Assembly (NCBI GenBank): GCA_004352715.1 | Contig: SCFE01000019.1 | Location: forward strand, 797,194 to 861,193 | Reading direction: 5' to 3' | Origin: Hofstenia miamia | Lineage: Eukaryota > Xenacoelomorpha > Acoela | DNA length: 64,000 bases | In this document: one piece after another, positions 42,990 through 55,433 of the stretch | How the letters are laid out: each line of letters begins with the position of its first letter | Numbering within the stretch: the stretch's first letter is position 1 | Notes under the pieces: generated by a model | What the model was told of the DNA's origin: nothing | The model's database searches: none | What the model saw: only the letters and a program-made list of their open reading frames with translations | Translations under genes and position numbers: made by a program

Positions 42990-45540
42990 TGCTATTATGT
43001 CAATTAGTTCCCAAATTCGTCTATATATACATATTTTCTTCATGACCGTTTACCTATGAGGGGCGTTGCACACTGCTACTCAAAAGCAACGGCAGACATC
43101 ATATTATATAAAAATGTATTAGAACACTCATTTTCAAAGAATACAAAAGTGAAGTAAGAAAAGCAGTGTTTTTATTTACTTATAGATGATTTTATTGCAT
43201 ATGTTGCTACTATAGTGCTGGGAATAAATTTTCGCATACTCTATTCCCATTACATAGTTAGTTTGCGAATATTCTAATTGTTAATTTTTTTGAAACTTCA
43301 GAGTATCAGCGAAAAAAAGTTGTGAATACAACCAAAGCTTTTCACGCTGCATTTGATATTTATAGAAATAATTTTTCAAGGATGTTTTCACTGAAGCATA
43401 GCATGGAAACTAAGTCACATATAAAAATCTTACCAGGAAATTTCAATTCTCAACAATAAATAGATCCTAATGCTAAAAATTATGATTACAATTATAATAT
43501 TTGCAAAAATATACTTTAAAATAAAGTGCACAAAATTTCAAAAGCCCTCCCTCCCTACTGCACTATGTATGTAATAGAATTTTAATCTGGCTTTTTTTCA
43601 GCAGTGCCACTTGCACCATAGCTAATTCACAGCGCGTTGTAATCAGTAAAGTCACACCCGGTTCCTGACTCCTCATATCTAAGCTATTTGGCATCAATTT
43701 CACTTTTTATTTACTCAACAGGATTTAAAGTTCAATAGCTCTATTCTTCTTTTCCTTTTGTGCAATGTATATGGATTAGATATTTACAACTATATATACA
43801 ATATATATACAGCTGTACAAAACTACAAACTAGTTACAAATATTAAAATATAATACAATAAAAAACAAGATAAATAGACAATATTTACAAATAAAATTCA
43901 ATAAAAATAATTTAGGTTATGTTTTATACGAATTACATACATTCAAATAAGCCTTAATGATTCATAGTAATATGAGACTAAAATATTCATACATTATTCT
44001 TAAATTCTGCAGATCGAATACTATTTATAAGAGCAAATCAGAGGTATCATTATTTGAAAGATCAAAATTTTCACACACTCAAAACTTAAAAGGCGAGAAT
44101 TATGAAAAACAAAATTTGCTCATTATTTTACTTTTCAAATAATACATACTTTTAAATGTTTGAAATGTAAAAAAATATAGAAAAATATTACTTTTAGTAT
44201 GAAATCAGTAAAAAAACTGTAAATGTACGAGCGTTTCCGTTTATAATGTTTTCAGAAATCTCTGAATTAATATTTTAAGCCTCAGTTTCATCCCTTAATA
44301 ATTACTAAATTTTTGCCCTTGCGATTCTCATAAATGAAATTCTTATAAAGAAGAAAGTGTGTACTGTTTGACGTATAATTAGTAAATTAAATGAAGTAGT
44401 AGATGTACCCTTATACCATTTCAATTTTCAAGTTTTAGGGCCAGCAGAAATTTCAGATCCGTTAAATGTTCTCATCATTCTATTTTTTTAGTTAGCACCC
44501 CCTGTTCTGACCAAAGCCGACGCCGGTTCATATCTGCAAATGTAATCCAAAATAACAAGTAATCATAAAAATTAGATTAGAAGCTCTGAGCAAGCGTTTC
44601 TTTTAATTAATTTCTTCGTGAATTCATGGGATTTCTATTCTATTTCTCAGTTTAATATTGTTTACGACGTTCAGACACATGACTTTGCAATAAATCAAAA
44701 TCTTAGCATGCTTTTATAAATATATAAATTATAAAAGGCTTTGAGGGGAAACGCTATTTCTTCAACGAAACTAATGCTACATGACTACTTCTGGTAAATA
44801 GTTCAGTTGTAGAACGAAACCGGAAAACAAACTGCGGTCATGTAAGCGAACGAAATTGTCTTCAGATAGAAAAATCATCGATTTATTGCTTTTAAGCAAA
44901 TTAAAATTGTGTCAATATTTGTCCAGCTTTCAAAACACACTATAACACCATAGCCTACTAAATACAGTTAAACTAGTTCGACTTAGCTGTGCTTAGATGA
45001 GAATTTGGCGTTCATCAGTTGCTGGTAAAAGTAATTAACTAAAATGTTAAATGCATATGTCATATGTTTCCCGTTTCCAGTCTATCGTACATATGCCACA
45101 ATTCAATTGAACCGTGTAAACGAAGCATAGCGTATTTGGGAAGTATGAATTTTCCTTTTCAATATTGTCACATTAAAGAACACGTTGGGCACTTAACTGT
45201 GACACACGAAAAGAAGAAAACTGTTAGATTTTGTTGTTGATAGTTATTACACGTTTAAATTCGTTATAAGGCGACGAGACATTAGGAGTAAGGGGCTAAA
45301 ATATAGTGAGTTAAATGCTCAAATTAACTGCATTCCAATGTGCAATTCGGATCAGAATTAGTAGAAATTGACATCAAATGACTCTGGGTCTTACTGACAA
45401 AGAAAATAGATAGGTTGGTTAGGGTTATGCCTAAATATATGTTTTCAATACAAACATTACATATTCTACAAAAATTATATTAGTGGGGGGGAGCAAAAAA
45501 GATCCGGAAATTCTGTCAAAAGGCATAAAAAAAGTAGAAC
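42990..45540. other. Long non-coding stretch
   Basis: No gene or confident repeat. An AT tract with ACAAAACTACAAACTAGTTAC (about 43818) resembles minus-strand LINE 3' UTR sequence near 60280 but is too weak to name. Confidence 0.45.
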
Positions 45541-45985
45541 AACAGTTATAGCACTACTTTCTCTTAATTTCATACTTCTTTATCTTTAGCTTCAAGTTCT
45601 TGATCTTTTCTTCAACTCTCTTGTTAGAAAAATATGATCTTGATCCCTTTGATTATATTCAGTTTGCTCTTTCTCATTCTATACGTTCTGATACTTCTGT
45701 TATCTTTCATCAAACTCGCACTCACAAAGCGTGGTCACAAATTCTTTCTTCATTCGCATTATTCCTGATTACTGCTCATCACTTAGACTTTTTTTATTTT
45801 CTTCTAATTTTAGGTCCTCTCACTACTCCTAAATCTGGTCTTCGTTTGTTCCTCGCTTTGATAATCCGTGTTCTTTTATTATATATTGTAAATACTCTTT
45901 CTGTTCTTACTAATATTTATATTTTTGTTAAGGTATTTGTTTTTAAATTTTAATTCTTTTTAACCGCCGTAAAGATGAAAAAATC

Positions 45986-46017
<32 letters not shown>

Positions 46018-46020
46018 ATT
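45541..46020 (+). mobile_element. Probable retroelement 3' end with (TTG)n tail
   Basis: A pyrimidine-rich region ends in ACCGCCGTAAAGATG, an A run, and an uninterrupted TTG microsatellite (about 45986-46017), the arrangement of LINE 3' ends with simple-repeat tails. A 117-codon frame (45600-45953) is hydrophobic and shows no family motif, so I do not call it a gene. Confidence 0.4.
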
Positions 46021-47916
46021 AAATCCTTTTCAGACAAACTTTCCAAAGGCGGTTAGTTGAAACGGCTGATGACAAACAAACTCGTTTGCAGCATTGATCT
46101 ATGAGATGATGTCAATGTATTCAACATTTTTCACTGATGAGTTAGCGGAACCAAGAAAAGTTGAAATTTAAGCGATTTTTTAGGTTCAGCCCGCCGAATT
46201 TATACTGCAACTGACACTATATTGAGCTTGCAAGAGGCCCACGAGCACTACACAGTAGATTTGATTGGATCATTTTCATAATGTATTTATTAATACTTAG
46301 TGCATCAACAATAATAATTGTTGAATGGCATTATGTTAACCTTAAACTGTTTATCGTCCAATTTAAAGTACAAACCGATTTTCCACATTTACAAATAATT
46401 TTCTCCAAGGCTATTTGCGGATTAGAAAATCGTAAGGCATTGGCAGGTTTATTGGGGAATGCACTTTAATGCAATGTTGGGAATTTCTATTAAAATGTAT
46501 TGCTGTATTAGAAGATGTTTGAAAAATTAACATTTTTCTTTGAAAATTTCAAATATTTGAAAAAGACTTAATGTTCATGTATCTATAAAGTTTCGAGACA
46601 ATTGATGGGACAAAAAATATAAGTTTTATTATATTCAATTACTAAAATTCTGAAAGTTATCCACATCAAGGAAAGACAGACTTCTCAGAAAACCTCTTTG
46701 CGTGCAGCTGATAAAACTTTATACGTTAGAAGTTTTCCATCAGCTAACAATGCAAGGCTGATTAAATTTGAAGAGAATGCTTTTTATTATTTGCAACGTT
46801 TAGGTTTTCAGGTTAATTATTCATTTTCTTATGCATTTCGAATGTCAATTAAAGCATTAGGCCCAATTGCCATGTCAAAGAACCCAGTCCACTCCAGCGC
46901 AGCCCAACCAGGGTAATGTCAACTCTGGAATCAAGTCTTTAGTCTTCTCAACATAGAATATCATCGTTGGGTGTTGTAGACATAGTCACCATTGTCAAGA
47001 CCAACCTGATAATGACAATGAAAATCATGTTGTTTATTAGTATAAATTATTATTGGATAATGACTGCATAATCTCTACAAGAGTAGATTAGATCAGATCC
47101 GTTAAAAATGAATTACACAGTTCCAGCTTACAATGCAAAAAATTGTTTTCAAGGTCATCATCGATGCTTGATCTCAGTTTGTTCAACACTTTTTTTCAAT
47201 TGTTGAAGATTGCCTTAAAATGAGCATAAGCCCTTTGGAATAATAGATTTCACCAGTACCACTTAGATTAAATTCTGAGAACTGCAAGACATTATTTTTC
47301 GGTCTAATACGCTTTCTTTATAATTTGATGCTGAGATATAATCGATAGAGTTCACTGACTTTTTCAAAAGTCCTGTAAAAGAGGTTATAATTTCGGTTAT
47401 TTCTCATTCCGTGAGTAACATCTACAATAAGATCATTCAGTTATTTTCTGCCAATACCTGATATCTATTATTTTTGCAATGCTTTTGAGCAATATATCAG
47501 AATGGGCAAATTTTGCGACTCAAATATAATTTGGAAAAAAACGACAACTATGTAACTATATACATGAGGAAATTAATTTAGATATTGATTTTGCAACAAC
47601 CACGTAGTTAGAAATGTTATGGAAAATTATTGTAGGCATACGTTATTATATTTGAAATAAAAGAACAAGTTCAAAGTTTAAATTTTTTGCTTTGGAAAAC
47701 GTAAGGAACATGGCCCCAGGGCCCCTGTTAATGGTCATGATTGGAATTTCTACTGTATACAAAATTCGAGACATTAACTAGAGAATTCCTAGCATGTTAA
47801 ATCTATTTTCCCCCGAAAGGTGGAAAAAGTTTAGGGAATGACTTTTCATTGTATCATTACTAATATTCTGTGATAGTGCATAAAAGTAATTATTGCATGT
47901 GTACATTGACGCCTCA
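46021..47916. other. Long non-coding stretch
   Basis: Only a GCGCAGCCCAACC fragment of the 39.6-kb MITE family (about 46899) is recognised. Nothing else supported. Confidence 0.5.
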
Positions 47917-48008
47917 ATGAGAGAGAGAGAGAGAGAGAGATTTATTTCACCTTAATTGCAACCAAAAGGTTGAAAATATAAAGTACCAAATATAAACTAC
48001 CATTTACA

Positions 48009-48049
<41 letters not shown>

Positions 48050-48054
<5 letters not shown>

Positions 48055-49447
48055 GAGTAGGATCCGGATAGTAAATTGAATATACCGGATAATTACGGAT
48101 AATTAGACTGCCGGATACCGGATAATTTACCGGTTACCGGATAATATACTGTTCAATTATTACTAGGGCAACCAGAAATATGACTTTAAAAACACAAAAT
48201 AGGACCTTTTTTGATAAAATATGACCGAATTTGGTTAAATATGCCCTAAAATATTACCATTCATTTTTCAAGATGATCTCTTTAAACAATATAAAACGCT
48301 TTTCTATTACTGAGAACAAGATATAAAACAATTACAAAAACTCTTACATAATTTTTTTAAAACAATTGCTTCACTAAATTATAATAACAGCACATGAATT
48401 TCCATATATTATTATTTCTGTCATAGGCTAAGTGTTTTCTCAACATTTTGCTGTACTTTTTCATAATCTAGCATACAATTCCGATTAAATGTCCATCCCC
48501 TTACCTTCCATTATAGCAGTGAAACCGATATTTTCTAATCGTGACTTGATATATTATTATTTCACACCCATCAAGGGTGGGAGCAATAACAACATCTGGT
48601 AGAATTTCAACTACGTCAAACATTGAACAATTTTGATATTTTATGATGGCAGCCTTAATTGAGCAATTAGAATTCAACCCTCATATATTTTGCTTGAATA
48701 CGCATACCACAGTTCTGCAGCACGCGTGCTTTGCAAAATCCATGAAGTAATAATGTTTATAGTTGCTTAAATATTTTTTCAGGTGTCAGCATACATGGCC
48801 AGTCCTAGAAACGCATCGACCAATGGGTTAGGTCGGGTCTGTTCAACAATTAGCTACCAATTACTCTTCTCGGGGGTTAGGCCAGTAAATACATTAATTG
48901 AAATTGAATGAATATATATATTTTTGTTCGAGTGATTTAAAGCAGTCACAATCCAGCATTAATTTTTAAGTTTTTTCTTAATTAAATGGAACTATGCCAA
49001 AATATGACTTTTATGACATTTCAGCCACAAATATTACTGTATTTTTCAAAAAAACAAAAATATAGCTTTTATGACCTTATAACTTCTTATTTAACTGCAC
49101 CCCTCGTTTGAAAACCATCTAATTTTAAAGCAGATTGCAAAATAGACCAACATAAAAATATGACTTTTATATTATTTTCGGTTGCCCTAATTTTTAATGA
49201 AGAACAACTTCATTTCTCAATTAATATCGAATTCTTGCGAATGAAAATATTTAAATATGAAATAGACTACGTCCTGATATGTCAGAAAAACAACTTGTTT
49301 TGAAACATGACAACTTCCATATCATGGAAAAATATGTTTTTTCTTAAAAATTTCATTTTTAAATCAAATCTTATCTCACAATATGATATCCGGTAAAATC
49401 CGGAAACAAGTTAAATTTTACCCTATACCGGATATCCGGATCTAGTT
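48050..49447. mobile_element. DNA element with CCGGATA-rich ends inserted in a TA microsatellite
   Basis: Left end: AGTAGGATCCGGATA, then repeated CCGGATA/CCGGTTACCGG words to about 48150. Right end: ATATCCGG, CCGGTAAAATCCGG and CCGGATATCCGGATC to about 49440. Reversed, the outer right end reads TAGATCCGGATATCC, matching the left. Multiple subterminal copies suggest transposase-binding sites. Both sides are (TA)n. No transposase is seen outside the nested inner element. Confidence 0.6.
48164..49189. mobile_element. Inner hAT-like non-autonomous element, AGGGCAACC termini
   Basis: TAGGGCAACC at 48164 and GGTTGCCCTA at 49180-49189 are perfect 10-bp inverted ends. Inside each, AAATATGACTTT-type words recur in inverted orientation (also near 49000-49070). 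The length is 1026 bp. The flanks (ATTATTAC and ATTTTTAA) are only weakly similar, so the target duplication is eroded or the family differs. No coding frame is recognised. Confidence 0.65.
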
Positions 49448-50095
49448 GTGAATATATATATATATATCATCTCCCATATGAACCAAATTCATTGCTGCTA
49501 TTTGATTGTAGACAAAACTTTTCTCCATTCTGGAAGTTCGATTAGAGAAGGAGTAATCACGAATGTTACGTAAATTATAATCAAAATCAGGTAGGTTTGG
49601 CACAAAATGACTCAGTGTGTGATTTTCTTTGTTTTGGATTTTTTGCCAATTTTTAGTACAGCATGAATTTCGTTGATCACTAAGGGATTGACACTTGCTG
49701 ATAAGACATGCTGCTTTATATTTAAAATTGGGAGAAATTATCCGCAAAGCACGCTTTTGAATGCGTTCCAAATCCTTTGATTGTTCTTTAGTTATTGCGT
49801 GGCTCCAAATGGGTAACAAGTACTCTAGACTAGGGCGTATTAATGATGTGTAGATTTGGATTAGATGTGATGATGGAATACCAAACCTTTTAAGAATTGG
49901 GAGACAATGCAATCTTTTGGCGGCTTTTTTAAAAATGTGTATAATATTTTCTTCCCATGTAAGATGGTCTTGCAATACTAATCCAAAGAGTTTAGCTGAT
50001 TGAAGTCGCTGAATACTATCATGTTTTATTTGAACTTCAGATTTGAGATGATGAACTAAGTGCAGAACTGTTGCGTTGCTCTGATTAAAGGTTTA
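49442..50095 (-). pseudogene. LINE reverse-transcriptase thumb and C-terminus
   Basis: The minus-strand frame is open from about 50095. It shows RLQSAKLFGLVLQDHLTWEE (the K-(L/Y)-L-G-V...L-x-W block), then KKAAKRLHCLPILKRFGI, IRPSLEYLLPIW and LERIQKRALRIISP, and a Cys-containing tail. These are standard Jockey/CR1-type blocks. The end (GDDIYIYIHN-stop) is read from the TA microsatellite, so the natural C-terminus is lost or altered. Confidence 0.8.
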
Positions 50096-50914
50096 GACTA
50101 AATATTGATTAAACAAAACAACTGATTCTTTAATTTATAATGAACCTCATTAGTTGGGGCTTAGATTAAACGAGAATGTATATTTGACATGACACTTGCA
50201 AAATATCTGCCATCTCTTGTTCATAGACTCAGGTCAAGAGTTGTCTTGACTGTATGACTTCTTCACAATTGTTACACAAAGAACGCAATTACGAAGTGGC
50301 AGCCACCGAGAAAACAATTACAACTGTGCTTGAGAGGAAATTGCAAAAGCCAGTTAAAACTGTAAGAATAAATCCCTTTGAAATATGACCTTATCATTCT
50401 ACCCTGCAGAATATTGCAAATTTTTATTATGAAGAAACAGAACTTCTGCCCGAAAGTTAATTTAAAAGCATGTTGAATTCTATGAAGATTATCTTGGGCT
50501 TTCTCTAGCCAAAATCTTAAACATCCTAATATTAATTAGCATTTTCATATATATATTTATACTTTATCTAATAATATAAATNTATATATATATATATATA
50601 TGTGGCACATAATTTTCAGATTTTACACAACGAAAACTACATGCAAATAAAAAAATCGTATGTAAAATGCAAACATGACAGTTTTTACAATCGCTACCGT
50701 ACCTCATATACACTTAAGCAACAACTCAAACATTACAATTGCAAATTTCAATTATTTAAGGAGTTACAATACATTAAAAATTATGAAAATTGGACTTGGA
50801 CCTCGGCTATAGGAGCAGGTTCCCAAACAGTCTGATTCAATCAAAAGCATCTAAAAGCAGTCAGAATTATTCGGCATCTGATATGCTATTAAAGTGTAAA
50901 ATCTTCCTAAATTC
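50096..50914. other. Non-coding stretch
   Basis: Spacer between the LINE and the PA28-like gene, with one N at 50582 beside a (TA)n run. A 77-codon plus-strand frame (50602-50835) shows no family features. Confidence 0.45.
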
Positions 50915-51634
50915 TTAATTCACTATCTCTGGATTATCAGGAGTGCCAGTCTCCTCGTCATAAAACAACCTATCTTGATTTTTATTGATTTGATCCAAAA
51001 GCGTAGTTGAGTACTTGATCAAATCGTTAAGATCATCTTTGATTAACTCGATGAACTGCATGTCCCGATAGGCAATCGCTTGCAGCATGTCTGAACAAGT
51101 GTTATGCGTTGTTTCTTGGCAAAGTTGCGCTCTTTCATAATAATAACTACGAAAAAGTGGTAATTCGTTCGAATTTGTACGAGCTCTTTCCAATATGTCC
51201 AAAAGCTTTGAATAAAGCTCACTGTCCCGGCTTTCGTAGTATAAGGCAGGTTGCAAAAGATTTATCCACATTTCAACATCTGCAAACACTTCATGAAGCT
51301 CAATGTTGACCTTTTTGAAAGATCTGCAGATTTCTACGAATGCTTCATGTACTTGAATTCCATACATTCTCTCCATGGAAAAATATTGTGACGTAATCAC
51401 ATTGCTTTTGCCACGTTGCGAATCATCTCTTCCTAATATATCTAAGTTTTCTTCTAGTAGTTTAGCAGTAACATTTACTTGTAAATTTGTAAGTCTCTCC
51501 CAAAAACTGCTCTTCTTTAGTGTATAAAGTTCTTGTATAGCATTTGGCAGCAGCTCTGAAAGGATTTTTTGGCCGGTTTTGTGAATATCTTGGCGAAATT
51601 TTAGCAAATGATTAAGGCCGAAAGTTTCTTCCAT
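50915..51634 (-). CDS. PA28/11S (PSME-family) proteasome activator homologue, divergent
   Basis: 239 residues, the usual PA28 length (about 240-255), with no introns or breaks. Residues 13-39 (FRQDIHKTGQKILSELLPNA region) match the PA28 N-terminal helix. After a variable linker (about 40-95), the C-terminal domain follows: EVFADVEMWINLLQP (115-129) for the V-x-M-W-(V/I)-x-L-L-x-P block, YYYERAQL (164-171) for Y-Y-x-x-R-A-x-L, and a last helix 184-225 with YRDMQFIEL and TTLLDQINKNQDRLF. PA28 forms a heptamer that caps and opens the 20S proteasome. The family's activation loop normally contains an N-N-F-G-V-type segment right after L-L-x-P; here it is replaced by ALYYESRDSELY, so activation may differ. 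The single exon could reflect a retrogene origin. Assignment is by motif pattern. Confidence 0.7.
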   Translation of the reverse strand: MEETFGLNHLLKFRQDIHKTGQKILSELLPNAIQELYTLKKSSFWERLTNLQVNVTAKLLEENLDILGRDDSQRGKSNVITSQYFSMERMYGIQVHEAFVEICRSFKKVNIELHEVFADVEMWINLLQPALYYESRDSELYSKLLDILERARTNSNELPLFRSYYYERAQLCQETTHNTCSDMLQAIAYRDMQFIELIKDDLNDLIKYSTTLLDQINKNQDRLFYDEETGTPDNPEIVN

Positions 51635-52895
51635 TTTAGAGTTGTTAATAAGGTAGAAGCATGGATAGACAACTTACCGTGAAACTGGGGAAAATGCGAT
51701 ATTCCGCTGAATGACTAATAAATGAATAATTTTCCCAAATGCGTCTCTTTGCTATTAGCAAATTAATTCTCTTCTGAGACAGTGCCATGTAGCTGCGTTT
51801 ATCTTGGAGCTCTATTCTCGATCAATATATTTATTTAATGAAACGCAAATTTGCTTAAATTTAGCCATTACTTTGGGGCTAGCATTCAAAAACAAACACC
51901 TTTATTAATATTGAGCCTTTTGAACATATTTGCTAAAACAATTGTTTTATAGTTCACCCAGAATTAAGCCAACAAAATTGTCAGTTTATCAAACTAAGTC
52001 ATTATTTAAGGAGTAAATAAGAAATCTAGACATTTTTGAATTGTACATACTGGTATTGATTAATGTTGTATTGTGAATAAATAACATGACAAAAATGCAT
52101 TGCATAGTGCACGCATACTACATATACTCCAACGGCAACGGTAACATATTAATATTTATCATTAATAAATTGATGTAATTCAAATAAAATGATAACTTTT
52201 CGTTTTTAGTCATTTGTTTACTCTATAAATTGAACTCTTTATAGGGACATGTATCATTTTAATCAGATTACATGAAGCTAATGAAGATATGTATTGCAAA
52301 TTTCTGCTAAATTCCTCAATTACCGCCGAAAATCTTTAATTACATTTGTTTATAAACAACGCATTATATGTCATATAATGATATTTGAATAATTATTTTA
52401 TAGCATCTGTAGCCCTAGATATATCATCGACGTAGCTACTGTGGTTTCTCAAAAAAATTTAAGCAAACATCTGAAATTCATCTTTACTTTAAAGTTCATT
52501 TGAACACGTCAACTGATTTAAAACGTCGATTAAAAATTGTACAACTATGTAGATACTATATAAGATCAAATTATGCATTGGAAAAATTGCTGTAGAGATT
52601 TTTATTTGAAGTCAGTATCGAACTATAGAATACGAGTCAATTTCACAAAACTCAAAGTAAAAAGAATTATATATAAATTCTGTTGCTATTTGTTTGCTTC
52701 AACTTGGTACTCATTTACTTTAAATACAGTACCTATATGTAATTCATTGCTACACGCGTTTTACGCATTTATTAAAAACGTTAGTAGTAAAGATTGGAAA
52801 ATTCCAGATTACCATGATTTTATTACACTTCCAAATATTTTACCTTAAATAGCTTGTGGTTTTTGTTAAATGACAACAATTTGGTAATTGGAGAC
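51635..52895. other. Non-coding stretch upstream of the PA28-like gene
   Basis: A strong donor-like CACGGTAAGT lies on the minus strand near 51680, hinting at a 5' UTR intron, but no matching acceptor was settled. The remainder is AT-rich; a 91-codon plus-strand frame (52573-52848) has no family features. Confidence 0.4.
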
Positions 52896-53279
52896 AATGA
52901 CACTAGAGGTGTGCGGGTCCAGTTATTTGTCCTGGTATCGTCCAATCACTGTTCCGAAAGTTTTTAATTTTGTTATCACATATCAAATTAGTATTTTTAT
53001 AATTGATAACGAAAATACAATACAACTAAATATAGCCTACTAAAATATGCGGCTGAAGCCTAACACATCAAAGTAACTGATGAAGTTAATACTAAGTGTA
53101 TTATTTCTAAGTAAATGGAATGCTTAATGTATAATATATTAGAGTGAACATTCTTGATTTGCACATATAGGATCTGGTCCCGAAGTATTATTTTTGAACC
53201 CGGTATCTGGTCCCAGTAACAACGAAACCAGAAATGGGACCGGAACTCGTAATCGATCCGGCATGCCTCTAACTGACAC
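52896..53279. mobile_element. hAT-type MITE with 8-bp target duplication
   Basis: The element (52904-53271, 368 bp) starts TAGAGGTGTGCGGGTCC and ends, reversed, TAGAGGCATGCCGGATC. It is flanked by AATGACAC (52896-52903) and ACTGACAC (53272-53279), a 7/8 match of the 8-bp duplication hAT transposases make. The interior carries inverted GGTCC/GGACC-type words and no protein. Confidence 0.75.
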
Positions 53280-55396
53280 ATCTATTGGCAAATGTGCTTA
53301 AGTCTAATTTTGAAATTTATACTATAGTGTGTTATTTGCCTTAAATTTTTAAAAAGATTTAACTTTAAGCTACCCAGGCTATTTTCCACAAATATTTGTT
53401 TAGCGTTTGATATAATATTATAACCAAGTTTGAAAATTTTGTAATTTTTGATATTTTACCAATTGCCCTCCTAAAATGACAACTCTTATCTTCATAAAGC
53501 AAAGCCTTCAATTTAAGAAGCATTTCTAATGTTAATAAATACAAAAAATTCAGACCTTGCTTACACCAATAGTCAAGTCAAAACTAACATTAGCTTAAAT
53601 GCGATAGGCAATGGTCAATTTCAAAATCAGGACATTAAGTTGTTCTCAAATAGTTTACAGACCAACCAATAACAAAAAGCAAATAAGTTGTCTGTATTTG
53701 AAAGTGTGGAAGAATAATGTCTTTAGACATTACATTTTCCAGGCCAATAATTGATTACAAACATATCTTATAACTACTTGAGATAATTTTAAGGTTAAAT
53801 TCTCTTATCTAACTTTCATGCAATTACATGTGTATAGTTTAGAGCCCATGGGAGCAACAAAAAATTTAAGTGTTCCTATATTTGTGGGTGGACATCCCAA
53901 ACCTATGGAGGTTGAAGCTAGGGAAACGCCAGCTCGCGCGTTAGGAACGAAAATGAAAAAGGAGACACTCGCCTATCATTTCAGATTTTGAATATCTTTA
54001 TTAGTTCCTGAATAGTTTTCCATTTGTGTCACAGAGAGAATAAATTGGGGCAGTTCTATAAAATCTTGATTACTTTCCTGTGAGTATTTATGTGCTTTGC
54101 AGAAATTCTAAATCCTAAGAGAGAATCAATAACATTGTGTTTTGGTTGATCTACATATAGTAACATTGATAAAAGATATAATTCAACTATAATTTTTATA
54201 TTTAAGTTTTTATTTTGTTGTTTGCACTAAACTATTAGCCTAAATGCTATCTGAAAAGTGAAGTTCTCACGAAAACTCATCGTTTCTACTTCCACATTAA
54301 GTCGTTATAGTTGTTTGTTTTTTGTCATTCTTTGGTCTATTTCAATTTGTTAAAAGTATAATGTAGTTTGTGTTGTGGCTGCTTATTGTGGGCTGAATCA
54401 TCAAAAATTTTTTGGAACTAAATGATAATAAAATAAACACCTGCACATATTGTCTTATATGTAGTATTTTTAAATATAGAAAAACACGTGGTTTTACGCA
54501 ATTGTTGCGTTGTGCGGTTATAGTACCGGCTGTTAATTTATAATGCCTACTATTGATATCACTTAGGTTCGATGTATTCAAATCTTAGAATTCCCAACGT
54601 CAGGATACAAAATAAATAATATATAAGCGATGCACTATTTCACATTTTTTATTATGTATCAGTACATGTAGTTGCATGCCTTATTGTCTATAGTTGAGAA
54701 TTCAACTGTCAGATGACTTAGTTATATGTATTTTGGTATATATGGAAAACTATTTACATTAGGCCAAAATGCATTCCTTAAATTTAGCCCTATAAAATTT
54801 CACTTCATTTATTTTTGAAGGACGTGCTTAGAATATTTTCTTCTCCAAAAGTCGATGAAATTCTATCTTAGTTATTGCTAAAGCTAAAACAGAATGTCTT
54901 ATTGTGTTAAAAAAGTTGAACAAATTTTAGATCAAGCTTTTTGAAAATATAAATGAGATGCTTTGATTTTTGCTTAGATTATTGTAAGAAGAGTATAAAT
55001 AGTATTTCAGACATCGTCATGTTGTTAGATCTTCTGAGTGACTGAAAATCAAGACAAAGTTTACAGGGAAAAGTTCCAGTTGAATAATAGATATGTCTGA
55101 GTTTACTAAATGTGCACAGTTGGTGTAAGAAGATTAAAGGAGTTTGCCTATAATTTCATACGCGTGATTGACCAAGCCACTGCCAGTTTTGACAGCTGAT
55201 AAAACTGCTAAGTTGTTTATCAGTTTGCGCGTCTTCGCTATGATAAGGCGCTTTGCCAATAGTATATTTTAAATAATGACTTTTGTACTGACATTACATC
55301 AAATATTGATTCTGGTAAAGTTTTGTCATAGCTATTAAAACAAAATATTAAAACGCATTGTAATTTGAAAGTTTGTACAATTTTTGAGCAATGCAA

Positions 55397-55433
<37 letters not shown>

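Larger units (their letters stand above)
47917..50095 (-). mobile_element. Minus-strand LINE (3' end at 47917) split by nested DNA elements
   Basis: The RT C-terminus is at 50095-49442. Its 3' end lies at about 48010-47917, where the minus strand reads GCAATTAAGGTGAAATAAAT followed by (CT)n. Between them a (TA)n tract is split by a DNA element (48050-49447), itself split by another (48164-49189). Reading the outer parts as one LINE is inference from strand, order and distance. Confidence 0.65.

Noticed and set aside
45600-45953. 117-codon hydrophobic frame
   Set aside because: It comes from a pyrimidine-rich tract next to a (TTG)n tail; the leucine and phenylalanine content follows from composition.
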